From Tetragonia tetragonoides (Eukaryota > Streptophyta > Magnoliopsida > Caryophyllales > Aizoaceae): a stretch of 64,000 nucleotides of DNA. Of this stretch, positions 22,591-35,060 are shown piece by piece. The notes under the pieces were generated by a model. It did no database searches, was not told where the DNA came from, and was given only the letters and a program-made list of their open reading frames with translations. Every line of letters starts with the position of its first letter. Position 1 is the first letter of the stretch. Position numbers and translations under genes: made by a program. Location: positions 23,364,501-23,428,500 of the forward strand of contig CM076154.1 in NCBI GenBank assembly GCA_038025085.1, written 5' to 3'.

Positions 22591-25500
22591 AACAATCAAA
22601 TGAATGCAAACAAAGCATTTGGGTGCTTTCTCTTAAAATACAACACAAAAGAACTCAATCTCTTTCACCCAAGTCGTAAGAGCTGTTAAAACGCGTAAAT
22701 GCATTCAAAAGGTGGAATTAAAGCTTGTTTGTACTTGTAAACATCCTTGGTGTAGTTTCTCACTCAAATGAATGCAAACAAAGCATTTAGGTGCTTTCTC
22801 TTAATATACAACAAGAAAGACCTCAATCTCTTTCACCCTAGTCATATGAGCTTTTAAAACGCGTATATGCATTCAAAAGCTTGAGTTGAAGCTTGTTTGT
22901 ACTTGTAAACATTCTTGGTGTAGTTTCTCACTGAAATAAATGCAAACAAAGCTTTTGGTTGCTTTCTCTTAAAATACAACACAAAAGAACTCCATCTTTT
23001 TCACCCTAGTCATATGAGCTTTTAAAACGCGTAAATTCATTCAAAAGATTGAGTTGAAGCTTGTTTTTACTTGTAAACATCCTTGGTGTAGTTTCTCACT
23101 CAAATGAATGCAAACAAAGCATTTGTGTGATTTCTCGTAATATACAACACAAAAGAACTCAATCTCTTTCACCCTAGTTGTAAGAGCTGTTAAGATGGGT
23201 AAATGCATTCAAAAGGTGGAGTTAAAGCTTGTTTGTGCTTGTAAACATCCTTGGTGTAGTTTCTCACTCAAATGAATGCAAACAAAGCATTTGGGTGCTT
23301 TCTCTTAATATACAACACAAAAGAACTCAATCTCTTTCACCCTAGATGTAAGAGCTGTTAAAACGCGTAAATGCATTCAAAAGGTGGAGTTAAAGCTTGT
23401 TTGTACTTGTAAACATCCTTGGTGTAGTTTCTCACTCAAATGAATGCAAACAAAGCATTTGGGTGCTTTCTCTTAATATACAACACAAAAGAGCTCAATC
23501 TCTTTCACCCTAATCGTAAGAGCTGTTAAAACGCGTAAATACATTCAAAATCTTGGGTTGAAGCTTGTTTGTACTTGTAAACATCCTTGGTTAAGTTTCT
23601 CACTCAAATGAATGCAAACAAAGCATTTGGGTGCTTTCTCTTAATATACAACACAAAAGAACTCAATCTTTTTCACCCAAGTCATATGAGCTTTTAAAAC
23701 GCGTAAATGCATTCAAAAGCTTGAGTTGAAGGTTGTTTGTACTTGTAAACATTCTTGGTGTAGTTTCTCACTGAAATGAATGAAAAAAAAGCTTTTGGTT
23801 GCTTTCTCTTAAAATACAACACAAAAGAACTCATTCTTTTTCACCCTAGTCATATGAGCTTTTAAAATGCGTAAATGCATCCAAAAGCTTGAGTTGAAGC
23901 TTGTTTGTACTTGTAAACATTCTTGGTGTAGTTTCTCACTCAAATGAATGCAAACAAAGTATTTGTGTGATTTCTCATAATATACAACACAAAAGAACTC
24001 AATCTCTTTCACCCTAGTTGTAAGAGCTGTTAAAATGCGTAAATGCATTCAAAAGGTTGAGTTAAAGCTTGTTTGTACTTGTAAACATCCTTGGTGTAGT
24101 TTCTCCCTCAAATGAATTCAAACAAAGCATTTGGGTGCTTTCTCTTAATATACAACACAAAAGAACTCAAACTCAGTTGTAAGAGCTGTTAAAATGCGTA
24201 AATGCATTCAAAAGGTGGAGTCAAAGCTTGTTTGTGCTTGTAAATATCCTTGGTGTAATTTCTCACTCAAATGAATGCAAACAAAGCATTTGGGTGCTTT
24301 CCCTTAATATACAACATAAAAGACCTCAATCTCTTTCACCCTAGTCGTATGAGGTTTTAAAACGCGTAAATACATTCAAAAGCTTGAGTTGAAGCTTGTT
24401 TGTACTTGTAAACATCCTTGGTTATGTTTCTCACTCAAATGAATGCAAACAAAGCTTTTGGGTGCTTTCTCTTAATATACAACACAAAAGAACTCAATCT
24501 TTTTCCCCCTAGTCATATGAGCTTTTAAAACGCGTAAATGCACTCAAAAGATTGAGTTTAAGCTTGTTTGTACTTGTATACATCTTTGGTGTAGTTTCTC
24601 AATCAAATGAATGCAAAGAAAACATTTGGGTGCTTTCTCTTAATATACAACACAAAAGAACTCAATCTCTTTCACCCTTGTCATATGAGCTTTTAAAACG
24701 CTTAAATGCATTCAAAAGCTTGAGTTCAAGCTTGTTTGTAGTTGTAAACATCCTTGGGGTAGTTTCACACTCAAATGAATGCAAAGATAGCATTTGGGTG
24801 CTTTCTCTGAAAATAAACAACACAAAAGAACTCAATCTCTTTCACCCTAGTCGTATGAGGTTTTAAAACGCGTATATGCATTCAAAAGCTTAAGTTGAAG
24901 CTTGTTGGTACTTGTAAACATCTTTGGTGTAGTTTCTCAATCAAATGAATGCAAAGAAAACATTTGGGTGCGTTCTCTTAATATACAACACAAAAGAACT
25001 CAATCTCTTTCACCCTAGTCGTATGAGGTTTTAAAACGCGTATATGCATTCAAAAGCCTAAGTTGAAGCTTGTTGGTACTTGTAAATATCTTTGGTGTAG
25101 TTTCTCACTCAAATGAATGCAAAGAAAACATTAGGGTGCGTTCTCTTAATATACAACACAAAAGAACTCAATCTCTTTCACTCTTGTCGTTTGAGCATTT
25201 AAAACGCTTAAATGCATTCAAAAGCTTGAGTTCAAGCTTGTTTGTAGTTGTAAACATCCTTGGGGTAGTTTCACACTCAAATGAATGCAAAGAGAGCATT
25301 TGGGTGCTTTCTCTGAAAATAAACAACACAAAAGAACTCAATCTCTTTCACCCTAGTCGTATGAGGTTTTAAAACGCGTATATGCATTCAAAAGCTTAAG
25401 TTGAAGCTTGTTGGTACTTGTAAACATCTTTGGTGTAGGTTCTCAATCAAATGAATGCAAAGAAAACATTTAGGTGCGTTCTCTTAATATACAACACAAA

Positions 25501-25975
25501 AGAACTCAATCTCTTTCACCCTTGTCGTATGAGCTTTTAATACGCGTAAATGCATTCAAAAGCTTGAGCTCAAGCTTGTTTGTAGTTGTAAACATCCTTG
25601 GGGTAGTTTCACACTCAAATGAATGTAAACAAAGCGTTTGCGAGCTTTTTCTTATTATACAACACAAAAGAACTCAATCTCTTTTCGCCTAGTCGTAAGA
25701 GCTGTTAAAACGCGTAAATGAATTCAAAAGCTTGAGTTGAAACTTGTTTGTACTTGTAAACATCCTTGGTGTAGTTTCTCACTCAAATGAATGCAAACAA
25801 ACCATTTGGGTGATTTCTCTTAATATCCAACACAAAAGAACTCAATCTCTTTCACCCTAGTCGTATGAGGTTTTAAAATGCTTAAATGCAATAAAAAGCT
25901 TCAGTTGAAGCTTGTTTGTACTTGTAAACATCCTTGGTGTAGTTTCTCACTCAAATGAATGCATACAAAGCAACC
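22591..25975 (-). repeat. satellite block, - orientation, carrying 840-bp and about 506-bp higher-order units
   Basis: Mostly 168-bp monomers. Positions 22621-23330 align with 23461-24170 at a constant 840-bp offset, and 24781 with 25287 at 506 bp. Ends in the fold-back at about 25946-26000. Confidence 0.85.
22621..24170 (-). repeat. higher-order repeat, 840 bp (five monomers), about two copies
   Basis: Landmarks repeat exactly 840 bp apart: CTGAAAT at 22931 and 23771, and ATTTGTGTGATTTCTC in the lines at 23101 and 23941. The second copy is broken by a small deletion near 24170. Confidence 0.75.
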
Positions 25976-26088
25976 AAAAGCTTTGTTTGCATTTATTTAA
26001 GTGAGAAACTTAACCAAGGATGTTTACGCGTTTTAAACAGTTTCTTAATTTTGTTTGCATTCTCGTTTTCAATTTACAAGTACAAACA
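25976..26088 (+). repeat. short inverted satellite segment plus TTTAAACAG module
   Basis: A + fragment (GCTTTGTTTGCATTTATTTA, AACTTAACCAAGG) is joined to the recurrent TTTCTTAATTTTGTTTGC module, then back to - orientation. It is duplicated at 27461-27575. Confidence 0.8.
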
Positions 26089-27460
26089 ATCAAATGAATG
26101 CAAATAAAGCATTTGGGTGCTTTCTCTTAGTATACAACACAAAAGAACTCAATCTCTTTCACCCTAGATGTAAGAGCTGTTAAAACGCGAAAATGCATTC
26201 AAAAGGTGGAGTTAAAGCTTGTTTGTAGTTGTAAACATCCTTGGTGTAGTTTCTCACTCAAACGAATGCAAACAAAGCATTTGGGTGCTTTCTCTTAATA
26301 TACAACACAAAAGACCTCCATCTCATTCACCCTAGTCGTATGAGGTTTTAAAACGCGTAAATGCTTTCAAAAGCTTGAGTTGAAGCTTTTTTGTACTTGT
26401 AAACATCCTTGGTGTAGTTTCTCCCTCACATGAATGCAAACAAAGTATTTGGGTGCATTCTCTTAATATACAACACATAATAACTCAATCTCTTTCACCC
26501 TAGTCGTATGAGGTTTTAAAACGCGTATATGCATTCAAAAGCTTAAGTTGAAGCTTGTTGTTACTTGTAAACATCTTTGGTGTAGTTTCTCACTCAAATG
26601 AATGCAAAGAAAACATTAGGGTGCGTTCTCTTAATATACAACACAAAAGAACTCAATCTCTTTCACTCTTGTCGTATGAGCATTTAAAACGCTTAAATGC
26701 ATTCAAAAGCTTGAGTTCAAGCTTGTTTGTAGTTGTAAACATCCTTGGGGTAGTTTCACACTCAAATGAATGCAAAGATAGCATTTGGGTGCTTTCTCTG
26801 AAAATAAACAACACAAAAGAACTCAATCTCTTTCACCCTAGTCGTATGAGGTTTTAAAACGCGTATATGCATTCAAAAGCTTAAGTTGAAGCTTGTTGGT
26901 ACTTGTAAACATCTTTGGTGTAGTTTCTCAATCAAATGAATGCAAAGAAAACATTTGGGTGCGTTCTCTTAATATACAACACAAAAGAACTCAATCTCTT
27001 TCACCCTTGTCGTATGAGCTTTTAAAACGCGTAAATGCATTCAAAAGCTTGAGTTCAAGCTTGTTTGTAGTTGTAAATATCCTTGGGGTAGTTTCACACT
27101 CAAATGAATGTAAACAAAGCGTTTGCGAGCTTTTTCTTAATATACAACACAAAAGAACTCAATCTCTTTTCGCCTAGTCGTAAGAGCTGTTAAAACGCGT
27201 AAATGAATTCAAAAGCTTGAGTTGAAACTTGTTTGTACTTGTAAACATCCTTGGTGTAGTTTCTCACTCAAATGAATGCAAACAAACCATTTGGGTGATT
27301 TCTCTTAATATCCAACACAAAAGAACTCAATCTCTTTCACCCTAGTCATATGAGGTTTTAAAATGCTTAAATGCAATAAAAAGCTTCAGTTGAAGCTTGT
27401 TTGTACTTGTAAACATCCTTGGTGTAGTTTCTCACTCAAATGAATGCATACAAAGCAACC
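26089..27460 (-). repeat. satellite block, - orientation (body of the 1485-bp unit)
   Basis: Eight units, including the diverged CTTGGGGTAGTTTCACAC and GTGCGTTCTCTTAATATAC subtypes. Confidence 0.8.
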
Positions 27461-27575
27461 AAAAGCTTCGTTTGCATTAATTTAAGTGAGAAACTTAACT
27501 AAGCATGTTTACGCGTTTTAAACAGTTTCTTAATTTTGTTTGCATTCTCGTTTTGAATTTACAAGTACAAACAAT
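27461..27575 (+). repeat. short inverted satellite segment, second copy
   Basis: Near-identical to 25976-26088 at 1485-bp offset. Confidence 0.8.
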
Positions 27576-28264
27576 CAAATGAATGCAAATAAAGCATTTG
27601 GGTGCTTTCTCTTAATATACAACAGAAAAAAACTCAATCTCTTTCACCCTAGATGTAAGAGCTGTTAAAACGCGAAAATGCATTCAAAAGGTGGAGTTAA
27701 AGCTTGTTTCTACTTGTAAACATCCTTGGTGTAGTTTCTCACTCAAATGAATGCAAACAAAGCATTTGGGTGCTTTCTCTTAATATACAACACAAAAGAC
27801 CTCCATCTCATTCACCCTAGTCGTATGAGATTTTAAAACGCGTAAATGCTTTCAAAAGCTTGAGTTGAAGCTTGTTTGTACTTGTAACCATCCTTGGTGT
27901 AGTTTCTCCCTCACCTGAATGCAAACAAAGTATTTGGGTGCTTTCTCTTAATATACAACATAAAAGAACTCAATCTCTTTCACCCTAGTCGTATGAGGTT
28001 TTAAAACGCGTATATGCATTCAAAAGCTTAAGTTGAAGCTTGTTGGTACTTGTAAACATCTTTGGTGTAGTTTCTCACTCAAATGAATGCAAAGAAAACA
28101 TTTGGGTGCGTTCTCTTAATATACAACACAGAAGAACTGAATCTCTTTCACTCTTGTCGTAAGAGCTGTTAAAACGCGTAAATACATTCAAAAGCTTGAG
28201 TTGAAGCTTGTTTGTACTTGTAAACATCCTTGGTGTAGTTTCTCACTCCAATGAATGCAAACAA
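27576..28264 (-). repeat. satellite block, - orientation
   Basis: Four units ending at AACAAAGCTTTAACACCACC, where the strand switches within an AAGCTT-containing segment. Confidence 0.8.
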
Positions 28265-29760
28265 AGCTTTAACACCACCTTTTGAATGCATTTACGCATT
28301 TTAATAGCTCTTACATCTAGGGTGAAAGAGATTGAGTTCTTTTGTGTTGTATTTTCAGAGAAAGCATCCTAGCATTTGGGTGCTTTCTCTTAATATACAA
28401 CACAAAAGAACTCAATCTCTTTCACCCTAGTCGTAAGAGCTGTTAAAATGCGTAAATGCATTCAAAAGCTTGAGTTGAAGCTTGTTTGTACTTGTAAACA
28501 TCCTTGGTGTAGTTTCTCACTCAAATGAATGCAAACAAAGCATTTGGGTGCTTTCTCTTAATATACAACACAAAAGACCTCAATCTCTTTCACCCTAGAT
28601 GTAAGAGCTGTTAAAACGCGTAAATGCATTCAAAAGGTGGAGTTAAAGCTTGTTTGTACTTGTAAGCATCCTTGGTGTAGTTTCTCACTCAAATGAATGC
28701 AAACAAAGCATTTGGGTGCATTTGCTTAATATACAACACAAGAGAACTCAATCTCTTTCACCCTTGTCGGATGAGCTTTTAAAACGCTTAAATGCATTCA
28801 AAAGCTTGAGTTCAAGCTTGTTTGTAGTTGTAAACATCCTTGGGGTAGTTTCACACTCAAATGAATGCAAACCAAGCATTTGGGTGCTTTCTCTTAATAT
28901 ACAACACAAACTACACCAAGGATGTTTACAAGTACAAACAGGCTTCAACTCCACCTTTTGAATGCATATACGCGTATACTTGAGTGTTGTATCTATTGAA
29001 ATCAAGCTTTTGGGTGCTTTCTCTGAAAATACAACACAAGTACTTGTAAACACCCAAACTGTTTAAAACGCGTATATGCATTCAAAACGCGTAAATGCAC
29101 CCAAACCCTAGATGTAAGAGCTCTTAAAACGAGTAAATGCATTCAAAAGGCGGAGTTAAAGCTTGTTTGTACTTGTAAACATCCTTGGTGTAGTTTCTCA
29201 CTCAAATGAATGCAAACAAAGCTTTTGGGTGCTTTCTCTTGATATACAACACAAAAGACCTCAATCTCTTTCACCCTAGTCGTATGAGGTTTTAAAACGC
29301 GTAAATACATTCAAAAGCTTGAGTTGAACCTTGTTTGTACTTGTAAACATCCTTGGTGTAGTTTCTCCTTCAAATGAATGCAAACAAAGCATTTGGGTGC
29401 TTTCTCTTAATATACAACACAAAAGAACTCAATCTCTTTCACCCTAGTCGTATGAGGTTTTAAAACGCGTATATGCATTCAAAAGCTTAAGTTTAGTTTC
29501 TCACCTTTTTTCCTATTAGGGTGAAAGTGTGAGAAACTGCAGCTAGGATGTTTACAAGTACAAACAAGCTTCCACTCAATCTTTTGAATGCATTTACGCA
29601 TTTTAAATGCATTTACGCGTTTTAACAGCTCTTACGACTAGGGTGAAAGAGATTGAGTTCTTTTCTGTTGTATATTAAGAGAAAAGAACTCAATCTCTTT
29701 TCGCCTAGTCGTAAGAGAAAGCACTCAAATGAATTCATTACACTCGTTTGTAAATGTGAA
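28265..29760. repeat. satellite mosaic with short alternating orientations
   Basis: Approximate pieces: + 28265-28368, - 28372-28905, + 28908-28985, - 29000-29495, + 29510-29685, - 29690-29745. Junctions cut monomers at different phases. Confidence 0.75.
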
Positions 29761-30655
29761 AGGGGTTGAGAAAGTAGGGCACTTACCACTTGTGATAATT
29801 CAAACATTGAAACGAACAAGGGATATAACGGTTAGTCGTAAGAGCTACACCAAGCCTTATAAATTTAACTACACCAAAGTACTTGTAAAACATCCTAAAT
29901 GAAAATAGGAAAAGATGGTGCAAACAAAGCATTTGGGTGATTTCTCTTAATTTTCAATACAAATTTTGAAAGCTTTGTTTGCATTCTTCTTCTCTTATTT
30001 TAAAACATTAATTTTCACTTTCTCATATATCGATAGTTCACAAATCTTAACACAAAAGAAAACCTCTTTCATCCCCAAGGATTATGTTGACACCTCTCAT
30101 ATTTCGTTTAACCATCGATATATGAGAGTCGCAATTCTTAAACACTACCCAAAAAATCATCAACAATTTTTCTTTCTCCTCCTTCTCTCTAGAACCCTAA
30201 CCTTTAGTAGAATATATTTTCAGGCCAGGAGGGCCGATTTAGGCCATTCCCGCCCTGCGATTGATGATTTTTATCATGTTTAATCTTGATTTCTAGCATT
30301 GTGGAGTTGAATAAATTCTCTCCCATTGTGGAGTTTTTAGGGATCTTCTTATCTTCCTTTCTATATATAGAAATTTTTTTTTCGCCTATTGTACGATTGA
30401 TTCTTAGTAGAAGCAGTATGAATTTGGGGACCGAATATACACATGATCGACGGAATCATACAGAGGTTTGTGGGCAAGCAATTGCGTTACTTGTGGTGAA
30501 GATCTCCACTTCCGTGAAAGATGAAGATATATCAAAGGAAGCACATGGTTACTATGCATGTTCGGAGTCACACCTGAGTATTCTAGTATATTGGCTTGCT
30601 TGCGGATTTTTTGTTGTTTCTATTGATTTAGTATGTTCTAGGGTTTTAAAACGCG
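29761..30655. other. non-satellite insertion/captured fragment of unknown origin
   Basis: After about 200 bp of satellite debris (to about 29985), sequence unlike the monomer runs to about 30640. It has a CT-rich tract with AGAACCCTAACC (about 30190), resembling a plant transcript leader or telo-box, a CTATATATAG at 30361 and a G/C-rich GGCCAGGAGGGCCG patch. An inverted pair, TCTCATATATCGAT (30021-30034) and its complement (30114-30127), lies at the left. I recognise no family. Confidence 0.6.
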
Positions 30656-30729
30656 TTATAACAGCACTTACAATACAAAAGACCTCAATCTTTTTACAAG
30701 TACAAACAAGCTTCAACTCAAGCTTTTGA
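30418..30729 (+). pseudogene. ORF of 103 codons running from the captured fragment into satellite; doubtful
   Basis: First ATG at 30418. The translation begins MNLGTEYTHDRRNHTEVCGQ, has a mid hydrophobic stretch around SILVYWLACGFFVVSIDLV, and ends in residues encoded by satellite DNA (VQTSFNSSF). I do not recognise the protein. Because the last 25-30 codons are satellite, the frame is at best a truncated relic fused to repeat, and may be chance. Confidence 0.2.
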
Positions 30730-31590
30730 ATGCATTTACGCGTTTTAAAAGCTCATATGACTAGGGTGAAAGAGATTGAGTTCTTTTGTGTTGTATTTTA
30801 AGAGAAAGCATTCAAAAGCTTGAGTTGAAGCTTGTTTGTACTTGTAAACATTCTTGGTGTAGTTTCTCACTCAAATGAATGCAAACAAAGCATCTGGGTG
30901 CTTTCTCTTCATATACAACACAAAAGAACTCAATCTCTTTCACCCTGCTCATATGAGCTTTTAAAACGCGTAAATGCATTCAAAAGGTGGAGTTAAAGCT
31001 TGTTTTTACTTGTAAACATCCTTGGTGTAGTTTCTCACTCAAATGAATGCAAACAAAGCATTTGGGTGCTTTCTCTTAATATACAACACAAAAGACCTCA
31101 ATCTCTTTCACCCTAATCGTAAGAGTTGTTAAAATGCGTAAATACATTCAAAAGCTTGAGTTGAAGCTTGTTTGTACTTGTAAACATCCTTGGTTAAGTT
31201 TCTCACTCAAATGAATGCAAACAAAGCATCTGGGAGCTTTCTCTAATATACAACACAAAAGAACTCAATCTCTTTACCCTAGTCGTAAGAGCTGTTAAAC
31301 GAATAAAGGCATTCAAAACGCGTAAATGCATTCAAAAGCTTGAGTTGAAGCTTGTTTGTACTTTTAAACAACCTTGGTGTAGTTTCACACTTGAATGAAT
31401 GCAAACAAAGCATCTGGGTGCATTCTCTTAATTTTTAACACAAAAGAACTCAATCTCTTTCACCCTAGTCGTAAGAGCTGTTAAAACGCGTAAATGCATT
31501 CAAAAGGCGGAGTTAAAGCTTGTTTGTACTTGTAAACAACCTTGGTGTAGTTTCTCACTCAAATGAATGCAATTACATTTGTTTAAAAGC
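30656..31590 (-). repeat. satellite block, mostly - orientation
   Basis: A short + unit (about 30693-30808) is followed by - units from 30809. Mixed CTTGAGTTGAAGC and GGTGGAGTTAAAGC subtypes; one unit has a doubled 19-bp block with AATAAAGGCATTC. Confidence 0.8.
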
Positions 31591-31905
31591 TTTGTTTGCA
31601 TTCATTTAAGTGAGAAACTACACCTAGTGAGAACCTTGGTGTAGTTTCAAAATCACACTTGATGTAAGAGCTGTTAAAACGCGTAAATGCATTCAAAAGC
31701 TGTAGTATTTCAATTACATTTCTTTGAAAACTCAATCTCTTTGTTTAAGCTGTTAAAACACAAAGGGTAAATGCATTCTTTTGATGTTTTGTACACATAT
31801 CATCCAAATACGCCAAGCTTTAGGATGCCAAATACTGATTTGGACGAGTAAATGCTAAAGCTTAACCCTACAACTGAGCATATCAGGCGCCTAGGGTGAA
31901 TGAAA
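31591..31905. other. scrambled satellite with about 120 bp of unplaced sequence
   Basis: Short + and - pieces to about 31770, then 31775-31895 (CATCCAAATACGCCAAGC, ACTGAGCATATCAGGCGCC), which does not match the monomer. No gene seen. Confidence 0.55.
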
Positions 31906-32466
31906 AGAAAACATTTGGGTGCGTTCTCTTAATTTTTAACACAAAAGAACTCAATCTCTTTCACCCTAGTTGTAAGTGTTGTTAAAACGCGTCAATGCAT
32001 TCAAAAGCTTGAGTTGAAACTTGTTTGTACTTGTAAACATCCTTGGTGTAGTTTCTCACACAAATGAATGCAAACAAACCATTTGGGTGATTTCTCTTAA
32101 TATACAACACAAAAGAACTCAATCTCTTTCACCCTAGTTGTAAGAGCTGTTAAAATGCGTAAATGCATTCAAAAGGGGGAGTTAAAGCTTGTTTGTGCTT
32201 GTAAACATCCTTGGTGTAGTTTCTCCCTCAAATGAATGCAAACAAAGCATTTGGGTGCTTTCTCTTAATATACAACACAAAAGACCTCAATCTCTTTCAC
32301 CCTAGATGTAAGAGCTTTTAAAACGCGTAAATACATTCAAAAGGTGGAGTTAAAGCTTGTTTGTACTTGTAAACATCCTTGGTGTAGTTTCTCACCCTAG
32401 TCATATAAGCTTTTAAAACGCGTAAATGCATTCAAAAGCTTGAGTTGAAGCTTGTTTGTACTTGTA
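31906..32466 (-). repeat. satellite block, - orientation
   Basis: Three to four units; switches strand at TTGTACTTGTAAAAAGATTG. Confidence 0.8.
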
Positions 32467-33732
32467 AAAAGATTGAGTTCTTTTGTGTTGTATATTTAGA
32501 GAACGCACCCAAATGTTTTCTTTGCATTCATTTGAGTGAGAAAATACAACAATGATGTTTACAAGTACCAACAAGCTTCAACTTAAGCTTTTGAATGCCT
32601 ATACGCGTTTTAAAACCTCATACGACTAGGGTGAAAGAGATTGAGTTCTTTTGTGTTGTATTTTCAGAGAAAGCACCCAAAAGCTTTGTTTGCATTCATT
32701 GGAGTGAGAAACTACACCAAGGATGTTTACAAGTACAAACAAGCTTTAACTCCACCTTTTGAATGCATTTACGTGTTTTAACAGCTCTGACATCTAGGGT
32801 GAAAGAGATTGAGTTCTATTGTGTTGTATTTTCAGAGAAAGCACCCATAAGCTTTGTTTGCATTCAATGGAGTGAGAAACTACAAGTACAAACAAGCTTC
32901 AACTCAAAATTTTGAATGTATTTACGCGTTTTAAAAGCTCATATGACTAGGGTGAAAGAGATTGAGTTCTTTTGTGTTGTATTTTCAGAGAAAGCACCCA
33001 AAAGCTTTGTTTGCATTCATTGGAGTGAGAAACTACAGCAAGGATGTTTTTACAAGTACAAACAAGCTTTAACTCAACCTTTTGAATGCATTTACGCGTT
33101 TTAACAACTCTTACATCTAGGGTGAAAGAGATTGAGTTCTTTTGTGTTGTATATTAAGAGAAATCACACAAATGCTTTGTTTGCATTCATTTGAGTAAGA
33201 GACTACACCAAGGATGTTTACAAGTACAAACCAGCTTTACCTCAACCTTTTGAATGCATTTACGCATTTTAACAGCTCTTACAACTAGGGTGAAAGAGAT
33301 CGAGTTCTTTTGTGTTGTATATTAAGAGAAATCACACAAATACTTTGTTTGCATTCATTTGAGTGAGAAACTACACCAAGAATGTTTACAAGTACAAACA
33401 AGCTTCAACTCAAGCTTTTGAATGCATTTACGCGTTTTAAAAGCTCATATGACTAGGGTGAAAAAGATTGGGTTCTTTTGTGTTGTATTTTAAGAGAAAG
33501 CAACCAAAAGCTTTGTTTGCATTCCTTTGAGTGAGAACCCAAATGAGTGCATTTACGCATTTTAACAGCTCTTACGATTAGGGTGAAAGAAATTGAGGTC
33601 TTTTGTGTTGTATATTAAGAGAAAGCACCCAAATGCTTTGTTTGCATTCATTTGAGTGAGAAACTACACCAAGGATGTTTACAAGTACAAACAAGCTTTA
33701 ACTCCACCTTTTGAATGCATTTACGCATTTTA
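32467..33732 (+). repeat. satellite block, + orientation
   Basis: Seven to eight units, many with the TTTTCAGAGAAAGCACCC and TTGGAGTGAGAAAC subtype. Confidence 0.8.
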
Positions 33733-33900
33733 ACAGCTTTAACTCCAATAGCGTAGTAAAAACCAATTTCTAATTTTTTGTAAGAATATGGTGTAGAAGT
33801 AAACGCGTATATTCTAGTGTGATATATTCCAGTTTTAAATGAATGCAAACAAACTCTTTGTTTACTCTTTTAAAAACCTTTCAAAATTTTATTTGGTTTT
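33733..33900. other. short non-satellite island
   Basis: About 165 bp, AT-rich, including AATAGCGTAGTAAAAACC and TTTTATTTGGTTTTACGAG, with one satellite word (AAATGAATGCAAACAAAC) in the middle. Satellite in the same orientation continues afterwards, so it resembles a small insertion. No gene seen. Confidence 0.5.
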
Positions 33901-34780
33901 ACGAGTAAGCTCATACGACAAGGGTGAAAGAGATTGAGTTCTTTTGTGTTGTATTTTCAGAAAAAGCACCCAAAAGCTTTGTTTGCATTCATTGGAGTGA
34001 GAAACTACACCAAGGATGTTTACAAGTACAAACAAGCTTCAACTCAAGCTTTTGAATGCATTTTCGCGTTTTAAAAGCTCATACGACTAGGGTGAAAAAG
34101 ATTGAGTTCTTTTGTGTTGTATTTTAAGAGAAAGCAAGCAAAAGCTTTGTTTGCATTCATTTCAGTGAGAAACTACACCAAGAATGTTTACAAGTACAAA
34201 CAAGCCTCAACTCAAGCTTTTGAATGCATTTACGCGTTTTAAAAGCTCATATGACTAGGGTGAAAGAGATTGAGGTCTTTTGTGTTGTATATTAAGAAAG
34301 CACCCAAACGCTTTGTTTGCATTCATTTGAGTGAGAAACTACACCAAGGATGTTTACAAGTACAAACAAGCTTTAACTCCACCTTTTGAATGCATTTACG
34401 CGTTTTAACAGCTCTTACAACTAGGGTGAAAGAGATTGAGTTCTTTTGTGTTGTATATTAAGAGAAAGCACCCAAATGCTTTGTTTGCATTCATTTGAGG
34501 GAGAAACTACACCAAGGATGTTTACAAGTACAAACAATCTTCAACTCAAGCTTTTGAAAGCATTTACGCGTTTTAAAACCTCATACGACTAGGGTGAAAG
34601 AGATTGAGGTCTTTTGTGTTGTATATTAAGAGAAAGCACCCAAATGCTTTGTTTGCATTCATTTGAGTGAGAAACTACGCCAAGGATGTTTACAAGCACA
34701 AACAAGCTTTAACTCCACCTTTTGAATGCATTTACGCATTTTAACAGCTCTTACAACTAGGGTGAAAGAGATTGAGTTCT
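33901..34780 (+). repeat. satellite block, + orientation
   Basis: Five units, ending where TTGAGTTC joins a - piece starting TGCATTCAAAAGTAC. Confidence 0.8.
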
Positions 34781-35060
34781 GCATTCAAAAGTACATTTGG
34801 GTGCTTTCTCTTAAAATACAACACAAAAGAACTCAATCTCTTTTGTTAATATTACTTTTAAAACGTGTAAATGCATTCAAAAGCTTCACACTCAAATGCT
34901 ACAATCTATGTGTACTTTCTCAAATGAATGCAAATAAAGCATTAGTGTGAAACTACACCAAGGATGTTTACAAGTACAAACAAAAGAACTCAAAAAGCGT
35001 TTCAAAAGCTCATACGAGTCGGGGTGAAAGAGATTTGAGTTCTTTTCTGTTGTACATTAA
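34781..35060. repeat. composite module with non-monomer core, copy 1
   Basis: A - piece, a short core (TTTTGTTAATATTACTTTTA, CTACAATCTATGTGTACTTT), then + satellite. Related copies are at 37268-37480 and, inverted, at 40570-40785. Confidence 0.7.

Larger units (their letters stand above)
25031..28155 (-). repeat. higher-order repeat, 1485 bp, two copies plus the start of a third
   Basis: Constant 1485-bp offset for several landmarks: TTTTAAAACGCGTATATGC at 25031, 26516 and 28001; CTTAAATGCAATAAAAAGCT at 25881 and 27366; the fold-back at 25946 and 27431. Each unit contains a short + segment of about 115 bp inside - monomers, so the unit itself carries inverted structure. The third copy diverges at about 28155. 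Confidence 0.85.

Noticed and set aside
24552..25372. ORFs of about 100 codons in the satellite (for example 24552-24866 and 25070-25372)
   Set aside because: They are the satellite monomer read in one frame, with a 56-residue period, alternative start codons and no known domain. Similar frames appear wherever monomers lack a stop, on both strands.
30021..30127. Hairpin as a microRNA precursor
   Set aside because: Only 14 paired bases with a loop of about 79 nt; too short a stem for a plant miRNA precursor.
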